Shown one piece after another: positions 24,457 to 32,197 of a stretch of 33,695 nucleotides of DNA (the stretch's first letter is position 1; each line of letters opens with the position of its first letter). The translations under genes were made by a program, and so were the position numbers. The stretch is from a virus. The notes beneath the pieces are model-generated. The model saw nothing but the letters and a program-made list of their open reading frames with translations, made no database searches and was not told the DNA's origin. The stretch spans positions 1 to 33,695 of IMG/VR virus record IMGVR_UViG_3300047316_000734. One strand, 5' to 3'.

Positions 24457-26385
24457 TCACATCCGAAAACGTCCCACTACCCTCCGGCCCGAGCGCGGTC
24501 TGGCGGGCACTGAACCTGGCGGCGGTTTACTTTTCACATTCCCTTGTGACTGGTCCTCTAAACCCATGCGATCTTCCATCGCCCGCCAGTGTTTTTCGAG
24601 GTATCGGTCCAACCCGACACGCGCCGCCGCCGCTCGCGCATAGACTCTGCAATCCAGAGCCTCATTGCGGTCGCGCATCTTCTGCCATTCGAGGCGGCGA
24701 TAGCCTTTGATGAGCTTGGCGACCAACTGTTCAGCCGTGATCTGCCTGAAGTATTCCTCGCTGTAGCGGGGAATGTGGCAGTAACCGGGCGGGAATGGAA
24801 CTCCCCGTTCGAGTTCCTCATCGGTCGGCCGCTCAAGCCGGAGCCACCGGTACAACTCCTCTTTCGCCATTCCGGAGTTGACCGGCCAGACTCTTACGCC
24901 GCGTTTAAGCCTAACACCGAGAGGTCCGACTTCAATCGGCGAAGGCGTCCCGAGAACCGCCGCCGCGCGCACGTCGCCTTTGATTACGAGAACCCTGCCG
25001 CCCTGCCTGCGGGCCCACTCGTAAACTTCCATGGCTGCGTACCCGGAGTCCACCGCCATCTGGATAATCGGCATGTCCAGACCGCTGACGTTGGGGTACG
25101 TCTCGTTCAAAAGGGCAGTGAGCTTTTCCCAGACCGCCACGCGCGACGTGTCGCCCTCGAAAACGCGGTAATCGACGGACCACGACTCCTTGCCGCGACC
25201 CCACGCGACCACCTCCACTTCGATGCGGTCCTTTTGGACGTCGGCGCCGGCCGTCAGGAACACGCCGCCTCGAGGGACCGCGCCGACCTTGTATTGCTCG
25301 CGCCGGTCGTACAGCCGCTTCCAATCCGGCGCGTCGCCCAGCATCGTCCACGTATCGCCCAGTACCGTGTTCACAAATACCTGGAGCAACGACGGGTTCT
25401 TCTGCGCCTGCTCGAACTGCTTGGCGGCGTCTCCCCACGAGAACCAGCCGACTGGCGAGTAAAGGCTCGACAGGTGGAAGCCTGCGGTCTTGCCGTCCCA
25501 ATTCGTGCTCGGGTTCGCGCGCCACTGGCCGCGCGCCAGCATCCACTGCTTCTGGTGGTTCTGACTCTCCTGGCCGCAGTGCTCGCAAACGTAGACCGCC
25601 TTATCTGGATTACCCTTCGGCCACCGGATCTGCGCAAACTTGAGGACCTGATACTCGCGGCATACCGGACACGGCAACCAATACTGCCGGCGGTCGCTCT
25701 CCTCATACACCGCCTCGATCCGGCTGATGCCGGTGATCTTCGGCGTCGACACCATGAAGACCTTGCGGCGCGCGAACGTACGCGTGCGAGCCATCGCAAG
25801 GTTGATTGGGTCGCCCTCGCCGTCTACATCGCCCGGATAGCCATCGATCTCGTCGAGGAACAGGTACCGAGCCGCCATCGAGCGGAGGCCGACCGCGGAA
25901 TTCGCACCGGTCATCACGAGGACGCCGCCGGGAAATTCCTTCGACAACATCGTGTTGCCGGAGTCGCGCGACCTGGGGTCGCTCACCAGTGCGCGCAAGA
26001 CGTCCGACTCTTCGATCAGAGGATCGATGCGCTGCTTCGAGTTGCGCTTGGCCATCTCGACGGTCGGCTGGACCGCCATCATCGGGCCTTGGGCCTGGTG
26101 GATCACATACCCGATCCAGTTGTTGCCGCACTCGGTGCCGCCGATCTGCGCGCCTTTCATGAAGACCGTCCGCTCAATCGGCGAAGACGGCGACAGGCAG
26201 TCCATGATCTCGCGCAAATACGGCGTGCGATCGGTGCGCCACGGGCCGGGTTCCGCAGCCGCCCGCTGAGACAATGTCCGGTACTTATCCGCCCACTGGG
26301 AGATCGTGAGCAACGGGTCCGGACGCATTCCGGCCGCGGACGCCGCGGAATAGATCTCCTCAACTGTTGGCGTCGGCAAATTCAT
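24457..26385 (-). CDS. Terminase large subunit, gpA family (642 aa)
   Basis: ATPase and nuclease that packages and cuts phage DNA. The ATPase part has Walker A FMKGAQIGGTE (residues ~75-85) and Walker B FLDEID (~176-181). A zinc-ribbon-like pair of Cys pairs (CPVC at 239/242 and CEHC at 267/270) follows, as in GpA terminases. The nuclease part includes LTAGADVQKDRIEVEVVAWG (about 377-396) and MAVDSGYA (~443-450), with conserved acidic residues. It overlaps the small subunit by 26 bases. AGGAAG lies 8 nt before the ATG. Complete, no lesions seen. Confidence 0.92.
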   Translation of the reverse strand: MNLPTPTVEEIYSAASAAGMRPDPLLTISQWADKYRTLSQRAAAEPGPWRTDRTPYLREIMDCLSPSSPIERTVFMKGAQIGGTECGNNWIGYVIHQAQGPMMAVQPTVEMAKRNSKQRIDPLIEESDVLRALVSDPRSRDSGNTMLSKEFPGGVLVMTGANSAVGLRSMAARYLFLDEIDGYPGDVDGEGDPINLAMARTRTFARRKVFMVSTPKITGISRIEAVYEESDRRQYWLPCPVCREYQVLKFAQIRWPKGNPDKAVYVCEHCGQESQNHQKQWMLARGQWRANPSTNWDGKTAGFHLSSLYSPVGWFSWGDAAKQFEQAQKNPSLLQVFVNTVLGDTWTMLGDAPDWKRLYDRREQYKVGAVPRGGVFLTAGADVQKDRIEVEVVAWGRGKESWSVDYRVFEGDTSRVAVWEKLTALLNETYPNVSGLDMPIIQMAVDSGYAAMEVYEWARRQGGRVLVIKGDVRAAAVLGTPSPIEVGPLGVRLKRGVRVWPVNSGMAKEELYRWLRLERPTDEELERGVPFPPGYCHIPRYSEEYFRQITAEQLVAKLIKGYRRLEWQKMRDRNEALDCRVYARAAAARVGLDRYLEKHWRAMEDRMGLEDQSQGNVKSKPPPGSVPARPRSGRRVVGRFRM

Positions 26386-26848
26386 TCAGCGTCTTCCTGA
26401 TTTCGACGGCCAGGATCTCGTAGCATTTGGCTGCATCACTTTCGGCGGCGAGAATCGCAGCAAGACGATCCGGCAGGTTGAGCACGTGGTCGCGGTATCG
26501 CCGGAATAAATTGAAAGCCGCGACCTTTACGTCGTCGGCGGGGATTAACTTGGCGACCTTCTCCTCGTATTCGAGCTTGGCGAGGCGAGCCTGATAGTGC
26601 TCGCGCACCGCGCGCGCCTTGTTGTACTGGCTCGCGCCGAATGAATCAATCTCGTCCTCCTGCTGGCCGCGATTCGATCCCGGCGGCGCGGACTGCCGGG
26701 TGTTCCGCGCCCACTCTCCATCGGCTACGTCGGAGTCGACCTGGCCGTCCGGCAGGGTCGAGATACGTTTTGTGGCAATCGCCTCCTGGACGCTACTGAT
26801 TGCGCAACGACGATGGCGGGCATAGGCCCGCTGGCTCATTGCTGGCAT
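26360..26848 (-). CDS. Terminase small subunit (162 aa)
   Basis: DNA-recognition subunit, immediately upstream of the large subunit. N-terminal helix-turn-helix-like segment AYARHRRCAISSVQEAIATK, then a charged linker, then a helical region LAKLEYEEKVAKLIPADDVK and NLFRRYRDHVLNLPDRLAAI. This resembles the Nu1-type phage packaging small subunit. Two starts are possible: ATG 26848 and ATG 26836 (MSQRAYARHRR); neither has a strong ribosome site. The divergent spacer to the plus-strand genes begins just beyond. Confidence 0.75.
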   Translation of the reverse strand: MPAMSQRAYARHRRCAISSVQEAIATKRISTLPDGQVDSDVADGEWARNTRQSAPPGSNRGQQEDEIDSFGASQYNKARAVREHYQARLAKLEYEEKVAKLIPADDVKVAAFNLFRRYRDHVLNLPDRLAAILAAESDAAKCYEILAVEIRKTLNEFADANS

Positions 26849-26906
26849 GCGTTTAGGCCCCCAAAATAGTGCCGACTACCCGCAGATTCCGCTTGCCTTG
26901 CTGGAG

Positions 26907-26925
26907 GACCGGAGTGATCAATCGT
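26907..26925 (+). repeat. 19-bp repeat copy 1 (GACCGGAGTGATCAATCGT)
   Basis: An exact 19-bp sequence centred on the palindrome TGATCA, 40 nt before the DUF3489 gene start. The identical sequence occurs upstream of the next plus-strand gene at 27499. Both are also preceded by CCTTGC within 5-10 bases. Function unknown: operator, promoter part or recombination site are options. Confidence 0.75.
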
Positions 26926-26965
26926 CATGTACGAAGCAGCCAGAAAAAGGAAAACAGGAGCAAGT

Positions 26966-27418
26966 ATGAAAACCGAAACAGAAGCCACCGCCACCGAGAC
27001 CAAAGAGACCGCCGCCGTTGCGGAGCAGGGCGCGCCCACCGCGCCGAAGAAGACGTCCTCGAAGAAGGGCACCAGCAAGAATGCCGACGCGCCCAAGGCC
27101 AAGAAGGCCGCCAAGACCGCCGCCCCGAAGAAGGAAGCGAAGACCGCGCCAAAGAAAGTGGCCAAGAAGAAGGCCGAAACCAGCCAGAAAGCGCCGAAAT
27201 CCGCTGCGGTGCCGCGCGAATTCTCGAAAAAGAGCATCGTTATCGATCTCCTGCAACGCAAAGGCGGCGCGACGATGGTCGAGATCGCCAAGGCAACCGA
27301 CTGGCAGAAACACAGCATCCGGGGCTTCATTTCCGGCCAACTGACCAAGAAAATGGGCCTCACCGTCGAATCCAGCAAGAACGAAGCTGGCGAGCGGACC
27401 TACAAGTTGGCAAAGTAG
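26966..27418 (+). CDS. DUF3489 protein with Lys/Ala-rich histone-like N-terminus (150 aa)
   Basis: First plus-strand gene of the pair. AGGAG lies 5 nt before the ATG at 26966 (MKTETEATATETKETAAVAE). The N-terminal ~75 residues are a repeated Lys/Ala/Pro tail (SSKKGTSKNADAPKAKKAAK) similar to histone H1-like tails. Residues ~85-150 are a compact helix-turn-helix-like DUF3489 domain: SKKSIVIDLLQRKGGATMVE, IAKATDWQKHSIRGFISGQL, KKMGLTVESSKNEAGERTY. It is found next to DUF2924 and serine recombinases in mobile elements. DNA compaction or accessory recombination function is inferred. A second start at 26927 is less likely. Confidence 0.8.
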   Translation: MKTETEATATETKETAAVAEQGAPTAPKKTSSKKGTSKNADAPKAKKAAKTAAPKKEAKTAPKKVAKKKAETSQKAPKSAAVPREFSKKSIVIDLLQRKGGATMVEIAKATDWQKHSIRGFISGQLTKKMGLTVESSKNEAGERTYKLAK

Positions 27419-27431
27419 GTCCCACCCACCG

Positions 27432-27460
27432 CGCCGCCATTCCTGAGAGTGGCGGCGTTT
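27432..27460 (+). terminator. Intrinsic terminator after the DUF3489 gene
   Basis: An 8-bp perfect stem CGCCGCCA / TGGCGGCG (27432-27439 with 27450-27457), 10-nt loop, followed by TTT. It begins 13 bases after the stop codon of the DUF3489 gene and ends before the second repeat and gene. Confidence 0.7.
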
Positions 27461-27498
27461 CAGCATCTGGCCGCGCTTATTCCCTTGCATCGGGGGCC

Positions 27499-27517
27499 GA
27501 CCGGAGTGATCAATCGT
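27499..27517 (+). repeat. 19-bp repeat copy 2 (GACCGGAGTGATCAATCGT)
   Basis: Identical 19-bp copy of the repeat at 26907, located between the terminator of the first plus-strand gene and the start of the second (18 nt before the ATG at 27536). AAGGAG lies just after it. The spacing to the start differs from copy 1, so it is not simply part of the ribosome-binding region. Confidence 0.75.
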
Positions 27518-27535
27518 GATGCAAGGAGAACGAGC

Positions 27536-27844
27536 ATGAAAGCAGCCAGCAGGAAGCAACAGAGACCCACCACCCCAGGATTTGCCATCGTAATCAAGGA
27601 CGACACCGAATTGGGCCTCGCGACGCTGATCGCGGAATCCGAAGAAGGCCAGTATCAGCCCATCGGCGTAGTCATAAGCATCAACGAGGCGCGCGAGATC
27701 GCGCAAAGCGACCTCCGGATGCGGATGAAGGATCTCGAACGCGGTGGCGATCCTGGCATGTGCCCCTACTCCTACAAGGTCTGGGCGCAGGGACTCGAAG
27801 GAACCTACCGCGTCGCCGCCGAGATCCTGGCTACCAGCCTGTAG
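27536..27844 (+). CDS. Hypothetical protein of phage/mobile element type (102 aa)
   Basis: AAGGAG lies 7-8 nt before the ATG at 27536. Sequence begins MKAASRKQQRPTTPGFAIVI, with GVVISINEAREIAQSDLRMR and MCPYSYKVWAQGLEGTYRVA. It is a small alpha/beta protein with no membrane segment. The arrangement (INEAREIA then DLRMRMKDLERG then MCPxxYxVWAQG) looks like a conserved family of small accessory proteins of mobile elements; I know no function. It follows the DUF3489 gene with its own repeat and ends at its own terminator. Confidence 0.65.
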   Translation: MKAASRKQQRPTTPGFAIVIKDDTELGLATLIAESEEGQYQPIGVVISINEAREIAQSDLRMRMKDLERGGDPGMCPYSYKVWAQGLEGTYRVAAEILATSL

Positions 27845-27870
27845 GAACCACCTTGACCGCACCGCACCGC

Positions 27871-27901
27871 AGCCGCCAGCATCCATTTGCTGGCGGCTTT
27901 C
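27871..27901 (+). terminator. Strong intrinsic terminator after the second plus-strand gene
   Basis: An 11-bp perfect stem AGCCGCCAGCA / TGCTGGCGGCT (27871-27881 with 27888-27898), 6-nt loop, followed by TTCCC. It lies 27 bases after the stop codon, between two convergently read genes. Confidence 0.75.
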
Positions 27902-27902
27902 C

Positions 27903-28136
27903 CTATTTGGGGGCAGCGTCCGGAACGGGCGGCAGCAACGCCACCAGGAACTCCGCGATGCACGCCTTCCACGTGTTTCCCACGCACTCGTCCATCACAT
28001 CGAAGGGCGCGGTGGCCACATCGATACCCTGTTGGCGGGCGAGGTAGATCAACGCCGCGAACGACTGATCGGCCAAAGACTGCAGGTGCGGCGCGACGCG
28101 CCGATCGTCACAATGATCAGACCACTGGGATTCCAT
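27903..28136 (-). CDS. Small hypothetical protein (77 aa)
   Basis: Minus-strand gene overlapping the methyltransferase 3' end by 20 bases, with AGAGG about 6 nt before its ATG at 28136. The protein has LADQSFAALIYLARQQGIDV in a likely helical core and ends CIAEFLVALLPPVPDAAPK. No recognised family. Translation appears coupled to the upstream gene. It ends opposite the terminator of the plus-strand pair. Confidence 0.5.
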   Translation of the reverse strand: MESQWSDHCDDRRVAPHLQSLADQSFAALIYLARQQGIDVATAPFDVMDECVGNTWKACIAEFLVALLPPVPDAAPK

Positions 28137-29463
28137 CGACTGCCTCTTGCGACTGGCTCACCGGATGAGCCACCTGTTCGATTCCCGCCGCGATGTCATT
28201 GAACGCGCGGCCGGAGTCTGCGTGCCGCGCGGCGTCGCCCGTGTAATCCTGCCACCGACGGACGATCACGTCGCAATACCTCGGCTCCAGTTCAAGCAAC
28301 CGCGACTGCCGGCCGGTTTTCTCGCACGCGATCATAGTCGTTCCGGACCCACCGAACGGATCGAGGATTGTGTCGCGGGTCTTGCTGCTGTTCCGGAGAG
28401 CGCGTTCGACGAGCTCCACCGGCTTCATCGTCGGGTGTTCCAGGTTCGCCATGGGCCGCTTGATGAACCACACGTCGCCCTGGTTCCGGTCGCCGCACCA
28501 AAAGTGCTGCGTCCCGTCGCGCCAGCCGTACAGAATCGGCTCGTACATCCTCTGGTAGTCCGACCGGCCCAGCGTGAAGTGGTGCTTGGCCCAGATCACA
28601 AACGTGGACCAGTGGCCACCGGCGTCCGAGAACGCCTGAAACAGCGTATGTAACTCCGACGAGGACATGCACATGTAGATCGCGCCCTTGGTGACCGCCA
28701 GGATGTTGGTGCTGGCGTCCCGCAGAAACTCGTAGAACTTGCCGGCCAGAGCGTCGTTGCCGATCTTCAACTTTCTCGCGGTCTTGCCCACGTAATCGAC
28801 GTTGTACGGCGGGTCCGTGAAGACCATGTCGGCCAGCCCGCCAGCAAGCACCAACTGGATCGCGTCCAGGCTGGTGGCGTCGCCACATAGAAGCCGGTGC
28901 GCTCCCAGGAGCCAAAGGTCCCCGGGGACCGTAACGACCTTCTCCTGCTCGTCCGGAACGGCATCGTCGTCAGTCAATCCGTCGTTTGCCTGTTCGGGAT
29001 CGCGCAAGAACTCCTCCAACTCTTCGTTGGTGAAGCCTACGACGTCCAGGTCGAACGAGTCTTCTTTTAGCGCGGTCAATTCGAGGCGCAGCATCTCCTC
29101 ATCCCATCCGGCACTCATTGCCAGCCGGTTGTCCGCGAGGACCAGCGCGCGGCGTTGCGTCGGCGTCAAATGATCCAGAACGATCACCGGAATCTCGGTC
29201 ATGCCGAGTTTCCGTGCCGCAGCCAGGCGCGCGTGGCCGGCGATAATCACGCCGTCTCCGCTGACGAGGATCGGATTGGTCCACCCGAATTCGAGGATGC
29301 TGGCGGCAACCTGGGCCACCTGCTCATCAGTGTGCGTCCGCGCGTTGCGGGCGTACGGGATGAGTTTGTCAATCGGCCAGCGTTCAATAACGAGGTCGCG
29401 CAGAACGGGCTCTGGATTCGTGGTGCTGCCACGATCCGTTGCTTTGTTCTGCGCGATTCCCAT
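28117..29463 (-). CDS. ParB-domain plus DNA adenine/cytosine-N4 methyltransferase fusion (448 aa)
   Basis: N-terminal ParB-like domain (residues ~25-150, with GVIIAGHARLAAARKLGM around 71-88, the usual 'xIIxGHxRxxAAxxLG' box) fused to an N6/N4 methyltransferase. The methyltransferase carries DPPY (217-220) early and motif I-like DPFGGSGTTMIACEKTG (368-384) late, the order of the beta class. Target segments include WCGDRNQGDVWF and HPTMKPVELVERAL. Phages use such fusions for self-protection against restriction or for regulation. The substrate sequence cannot be deduced. The first 20 residues are poorly conserved, and there is only a weak GGGG upstream of the ATG. The 3' end is homologous to the tail of the adjacent recombinase gene (see that entry). 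Confidence 0.85.
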   Translation of the reverse strand: MGIAQNKATDRGSTTNPEPVLRDLVIERWPIDKLIPYARNARTHTDEQVAQVAASILEFGWTNPILVSGDGVIIAGHARLAAARKLGMTEIPVIVLDHLTPTQRRALVLADNRLAMSAGWDEEMLRLELTALKEDSFDLDVVGFTNEELEEFLRDPEQANDGLTDDDAVPDEQEKVVTVPGDLWLLGAHRLLCGDATSLDAIQLVLAGGLADMVFTDPPYNVDYVGKTARKLKIGNDALAGKFYEFLRDASTNILAVTKGAIYMCMSSSELHTLFQAFSDAGGHWSTFVIWAKHHFTLGRSDYQRMYEPILYGWRDGTQHFWCGDRNQGDVWFIKRPMANLEHPTMKPVELVERALRNSSKTRDTILDPFGGSGTTMIACEKTGRQSRLLELEPRYCDVIVRRWQDYTGDAARHADSGRAFNDIAAGIEQVAHPVSQSQEAVDGIPVV

Positions 29464-29480
29464 TGTGGTTATTCCCCGGC

Positions 29481-29804
29481 TTAGGCTGCCGGAGTGTTAG
29501 CGGTGATTGCGGAGGCGAGGCTGTCGGAGCTCGTCTTCAACTGGTCGGCGAGCGCCTGCAACGCCACCGGATCGTTCTTGATTTGGGCAATCTGTGCGGA
29601 AAGCCCGTTCAGCAACACGATAGCCGAAGCCTCGACATTCGTGTTCTGCTGGACCTGAGCGGTCAAAGTCGTCAAATCTGCCATGATGATTTTCTCCTGT
29701 TCGATCAGAGTTTTTACTGCGTCTAGAATTTGGTCGAGTTTGTGTTGCTCGACCAGGGAACCGTGCCAATAAACGTGGACATCCACGCTTACGTTGAGAG
29801 TCAC
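29481..29804 (-). CDS. Small phage protein, beta N-terminus and coiled C-terminus (107 aa), with possible internal start
   Basis: GTG start at 29804 with AAGGAGGTGAT 5 nt upstream; it overlaps the recombinase stop as GTGA. It reads TLNVSVDVHVYWHGSLVEQH then KLDQILDAVKTLIEQEKIIM and MADLTTLTAQVQQNTNVEA, ending with helical SDSLASAITANTPAA. An internal ATG at 29684 (MADLTTLTAQ) has its own AGGAG 8 nt upstream, so a 67-residue product is also likely. The coiled part is the type seen in many phages as a short separate gene. The function is unknown, perhaps tail or DNA accessory. Confidence 0.7.
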   Translation of the reverse strand: MTLNVSVDVHVYWHGSLVEQHKLDQILDAVKTLIEQEKIIMADLTTLTAQVQQNTNVEASAIVLLNGLSAQIAQIKNDPVALQALADQLKTSSDSLASAITANTPAA

Positions 29805-31114
29805 CGGAATATCACCTCCTTGAAATTCACCTCCCTTTGCTCGCTGTTGTGGCCCTCTCGGTTGCATGGCCTCACGAAGCTTTGCGCTTGGACCCGGTAG
29901 TGCGGGTTCGGGCCGTTGTGTTTGATGGCCCGCGAGTCCTGGGCTTTTGGATTCAAGACCTGATCGGCCGGCACGCCGCGCGACTCCGCGACGGCAGCGA
30001 ACGCCTCGCCGGTCGATTCGAGGACCGCATCGCCACCGGTGAGGTTCCTGATGCGATGAACGATCACGTCGCAGTAACCCGGCGAGAGTTCAGGGTTACG
30101 CTGGCTTGCCCGGAGGCAAACATAGTAGCGGTACCGGCGATCCTTGCTGGTTGAGTAGCTGGGCGACATCGCCGACCCGCAACACGTGCAGTAGAGCAGG
30201 CCCCGCAATAGAGACTCCAGCCTCGGCCGATGCTCTGTTCCGGGATTCCGCGTGTTCTCCTTCAACTTCTGCTGGACCAGGTCGAAGGTTTGGTCATCGA
30301 CCGCCGGCGCATGGTTGGCTTTGACAACTTCACCGTCGGCGCGGATTCGTGCCGCGTAGAGCGGGTTCGCCAGGATGTTGTATAGGTGGCACTTCCGCAT
30401 GGGGTGGCCGCCGTACAGCTTGCCGTCCTTGGTCGTCCACTGCTTGTTGTGCCAGCCCAGGTCCTCGCACTTCGCCACAATGCCGTAAACCGTCTGACCC
30501 TCCAGATACCACTCAAAGATCTGGCGCACGCGGTCGGCTTCCCCGGCGTTGACCACGAGGCAACTGCCTTCCAGGTCGTAGCCCAGGGGGACGTGGCCGC
30601 CGGTCCATTTACCACGCTTCCGCGCCAGCACCTGTTTGTCTCGCGTTCGCTCAGAGATGATCTCGCGTTCGAACTGTGCGAACGATAGCAGGATGTTTAG
30701 CGTGAGGCGGCCAAGGGACGTCGTCGTGTTGAACTGCTGCGTGACCGAGACAAACGTTGCACCGTGCTTGTCCAGAGTCTCCATGATCTTGGCAAAGTCG
30801 CGGATGGAGCGACTCAGCCGGTCTACCTTATAGACGACCACGCAGTCCACCTTCTTGGACTCAACATCGGCCAGCAGCCGGCGCATGGCGGGACGTTCCA
30901 TGTTGGCGCCGGTGTACCCGCCGTCATCGTATTGCTCTGGCAGCAGCGTCCATCCCTCGCTGGTCTGACTGCGGATGTATGCCTCGCCGGAATCACGCTG
31001 GGCATCCAGGGAGTTGAAGTCCTGGCCCAAGCCCTCTTCCGTCGATTTCCTGGTGTAGATGGCGCAGCGCACCGTCGTGCGATCCGTCGCCCCGTTTCCG
31101 TTATTCTTCGCCAC
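29801..31114 (-). CDS. Large serine recombinase with replaced C-terminus (437 aa)
   Basis: Site-specific recombinase. GTG start at 31114, AGGAG 6 nt upstream. N-terminal resolvase domain: CAIYTRKSTEEGLGQDFNSL (catalytic Ser24), VVYKVDRLSRSIRDF (Arg99/102), and SFAQFEREIISERTRDK. Then the recombinase domain (YDLEGSCLVVNAGEADRVRQ) and a zinc ribbon beginning LLYCTCCGSAM. The second zinc half is broken: after RYRYYVC (Cys333) the expected fourth Cys is absent. From residue ~340 the sequence is PELSPGYCDVIVHRI and then LTGGDAVLESTGEAFAAVAE. This matches the tail of a ParB-methyltransferase (ELEPRYCDVIVRR, TGDAARHADSGRAF). The remaining ~60 residues are unrelated to recombinases. The gene is therefore a chimera; activity is uncertain. 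Confidence 0.85.
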   Translation of the reverse strand: MAKNNGNGATDRTTVRCAIYTRKSTEEGLGQDFNSLDAQRDSGEAYIRSQTSEGWTLLPEQYDDGGYTGANMERPAMRRLLADVESKKVDCVVVYKVDRLSRSIRDFAKIMETLDKHGATFVSVTQQFNTTTSLGRLTLNILLSFAQFEREIISERTRDKQVLARKRGKWTGGHVPLGYDLEGSCLVVNAGEADRVRQIFEWYLEGQTVYGIVAKCEDLGWHNKQWTTKDGKLYGGHPMRKCHLYNILANPLYAARIRADGEVVKANHAPAVDDQTFDLVQQKLKENTRNPGTEHRPRLESLLRGLLYCTCCGSAMSPSYSTSKDRRYRYYVCLRASQRNPELSPGYCDVIVHRIRNLTGGDAVLESTGEAFAAVAESRGVPADQVLNPKAQDSRAIKHNGPNPHYRVQAQSFVRPCNREGHNSEQREVNFKEVIFR

Positions 31115-31637
31115 GCTTCACTCCTGGCCGGTGCCCGAGATTGTAGAAGGCGAAGCCGTTCCAGCGCGTGCCGGTGGCATCGGTTACGGCTCGACTGAGG
31201 GAATGGTAGATGCGGCCGGCGCACTCGAAGCCACCGTCAGCCCGGACATGGACGATAATGTCCTTCCCCTGATATCGGCGAATCAAAGGGGTGCCCGGCA
31301 AGGGCAGCCGCGGGTCGAGCGATGGTCTGAGGCGCGCTTCCACCGTGCGGCTTTCGTCCACGGGCTGCCTCAGGAAGTTCTTCGGAGCGCGGATGCGCAA
31401 GTCGGCGTCGTCCGCGATCTCGAGCGCACGGCTGCGCGCACGCTCCGAGAGTCCGCCCCACGCATTCGCCTGGATCCGCCAGGCGATGCGGCGGAACAGG
31501 AATTGCTTGTGATTGGATCGAGAGTCCTCGCCGAAGACCTCTCGGTATTTGTCCTTGAGTTGCGCGGTGGTAAGGCTGCGCAAGCCTTCGATCTCTTCTC
31601 TGATCCGTGATGGATCGACTGCGGTTTCGTTTTTCAT
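31101..31637 (-). CDS. DUF2924 protein (178 aa)
   Basis: Helical, basic protein in the same operon as the serine recombinase, overlapping its start by 14 bases. Motifs: RSLTTAQLKDKYREVFGEDS, SNHKQFLFRRIAWRIQANAW, and the end TGTRWNGFAFYNLGHRPGVK. The pattern fits DUF2924, which is regularly adjacent to serine recombinases and DUF3489 in mobile elements. The 'G..I.....Y.G..IIVHVRADGGFE..G' C-terminal block supports this. A DNA-binding accessory role is inferred only from neighbours. Start ATG 31637 overlaps the preceding 50-residue gene (ATGA). Confidence 0.8.
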   Translation of the reverse strand: MKNETAVDPSRIREEIEGLRSLTTAQLKDKYREVFGEDSRSNHKQFLFRRIAWRIQANAWGGLSERARSRALEIADDADLRIRAPKNFLRQPVDESRTVEARLRPSLDPRLPLPGTPLIRRYQGKDIIVHVRADGGFECAGRIYHSLSRAVTDATGTRWNGFAFYNLGHRPGVKRGEE

Positions 31638-31786
31638 TGTTGACCAGCAGTCACATGAGGGCTCTCTGTCTCCGGCAAGTCAACAGGCGGGCGGGGCTCC
31701 GGCAGGATCAGCCGGACGAGGGCATCGCCGAGAATGGCGGCGACTTCGTGAATGGCGGTGTCGAGTGCGGCGTCGCGATCGCGCAT
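31634..31786 (-). CDS. Small leader gene of recombinase operon (50 aa)
   Basis: ATG at 31786 with AAGGAG 7 nt upstream, ending in a 4-base ATGA overlap with the DUF2924 start. Sequence begins MRDRDAALDTAIHEVAAILG and ends with a proline-rich tail (EPRPPVDLPETESPH). A frame continues upstream to 32029 but lacks a comparable ribosome site and is atypical. Short helix-rich proteins often precede DUF2924; function unknown. Confidence 0.55.
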   Translation of the reverse strand: MRDRDAALDTAIHEVAAILGDALVRLILPEPRPPVDLPETESPHVTAGQQ

Positions 31787-31888
31787 GAGCGGTCTCCTTG
31801 GAAGACCACCCACGACGATCTCCGCTTGGCGGTCGACGCGTCGTCTGGTGGATGTGATCGACTCGGGCGTTGTGCCGAGATCGTTAAC

Positions 31889-31918
31889 TATATACGCCGC
31901 CCGGATTCGAGTTGTCCG
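31889..31918 (-). promoter_or_regulatory. Candidate promoter of the recombinase operon
   Basis: On the minus strand a CGGACA (31913-31918) and TATATA (31889-31894) are separated by 18 bases and lie about 100 bases upstream of the 50-residue gene. Near it are short inverted half-sites TGTCC / GGACA around 31913-31940. Sequence-only guess. Confidence 0.35.
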
Positions 31919-32144
31919 GGTTGAGTTGGACACGTTTGGCCAGCCGTTAACCGATTCCTGGTTTCCGGGTAGAGACGGGGAGAAACGGCCCGCGGTGAAC
32001 GCCACCGGCGCGCAAATCTGGCCAGCCATGGCGAACGTGGAGACAAACGGAGAGACGGAGAATGGGCGAAACGTCGGCCAGTTGGGAACTTGCGGAAGTG
32101 CCTATGGCGTCAACAAACTACGGGGAAATCGTTGCGGAGAATAG

Positions 32145-32197
<53 letters not shown>

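Noticed and set aside
24589-26400. Long plus-strand open frame opposite the terminase gene
   Set aside because: The minus strand has Walker motifs and terminase features; the plus frame is a composition artefact.
26918-27886. Long minus-strand open frame opposite the two plus-strand genes
   Set aside because: The plus-strand genes have ribosome sites, a recognised DUF3489 domain and proper terminators; the minus frame crosses both and a terminator.
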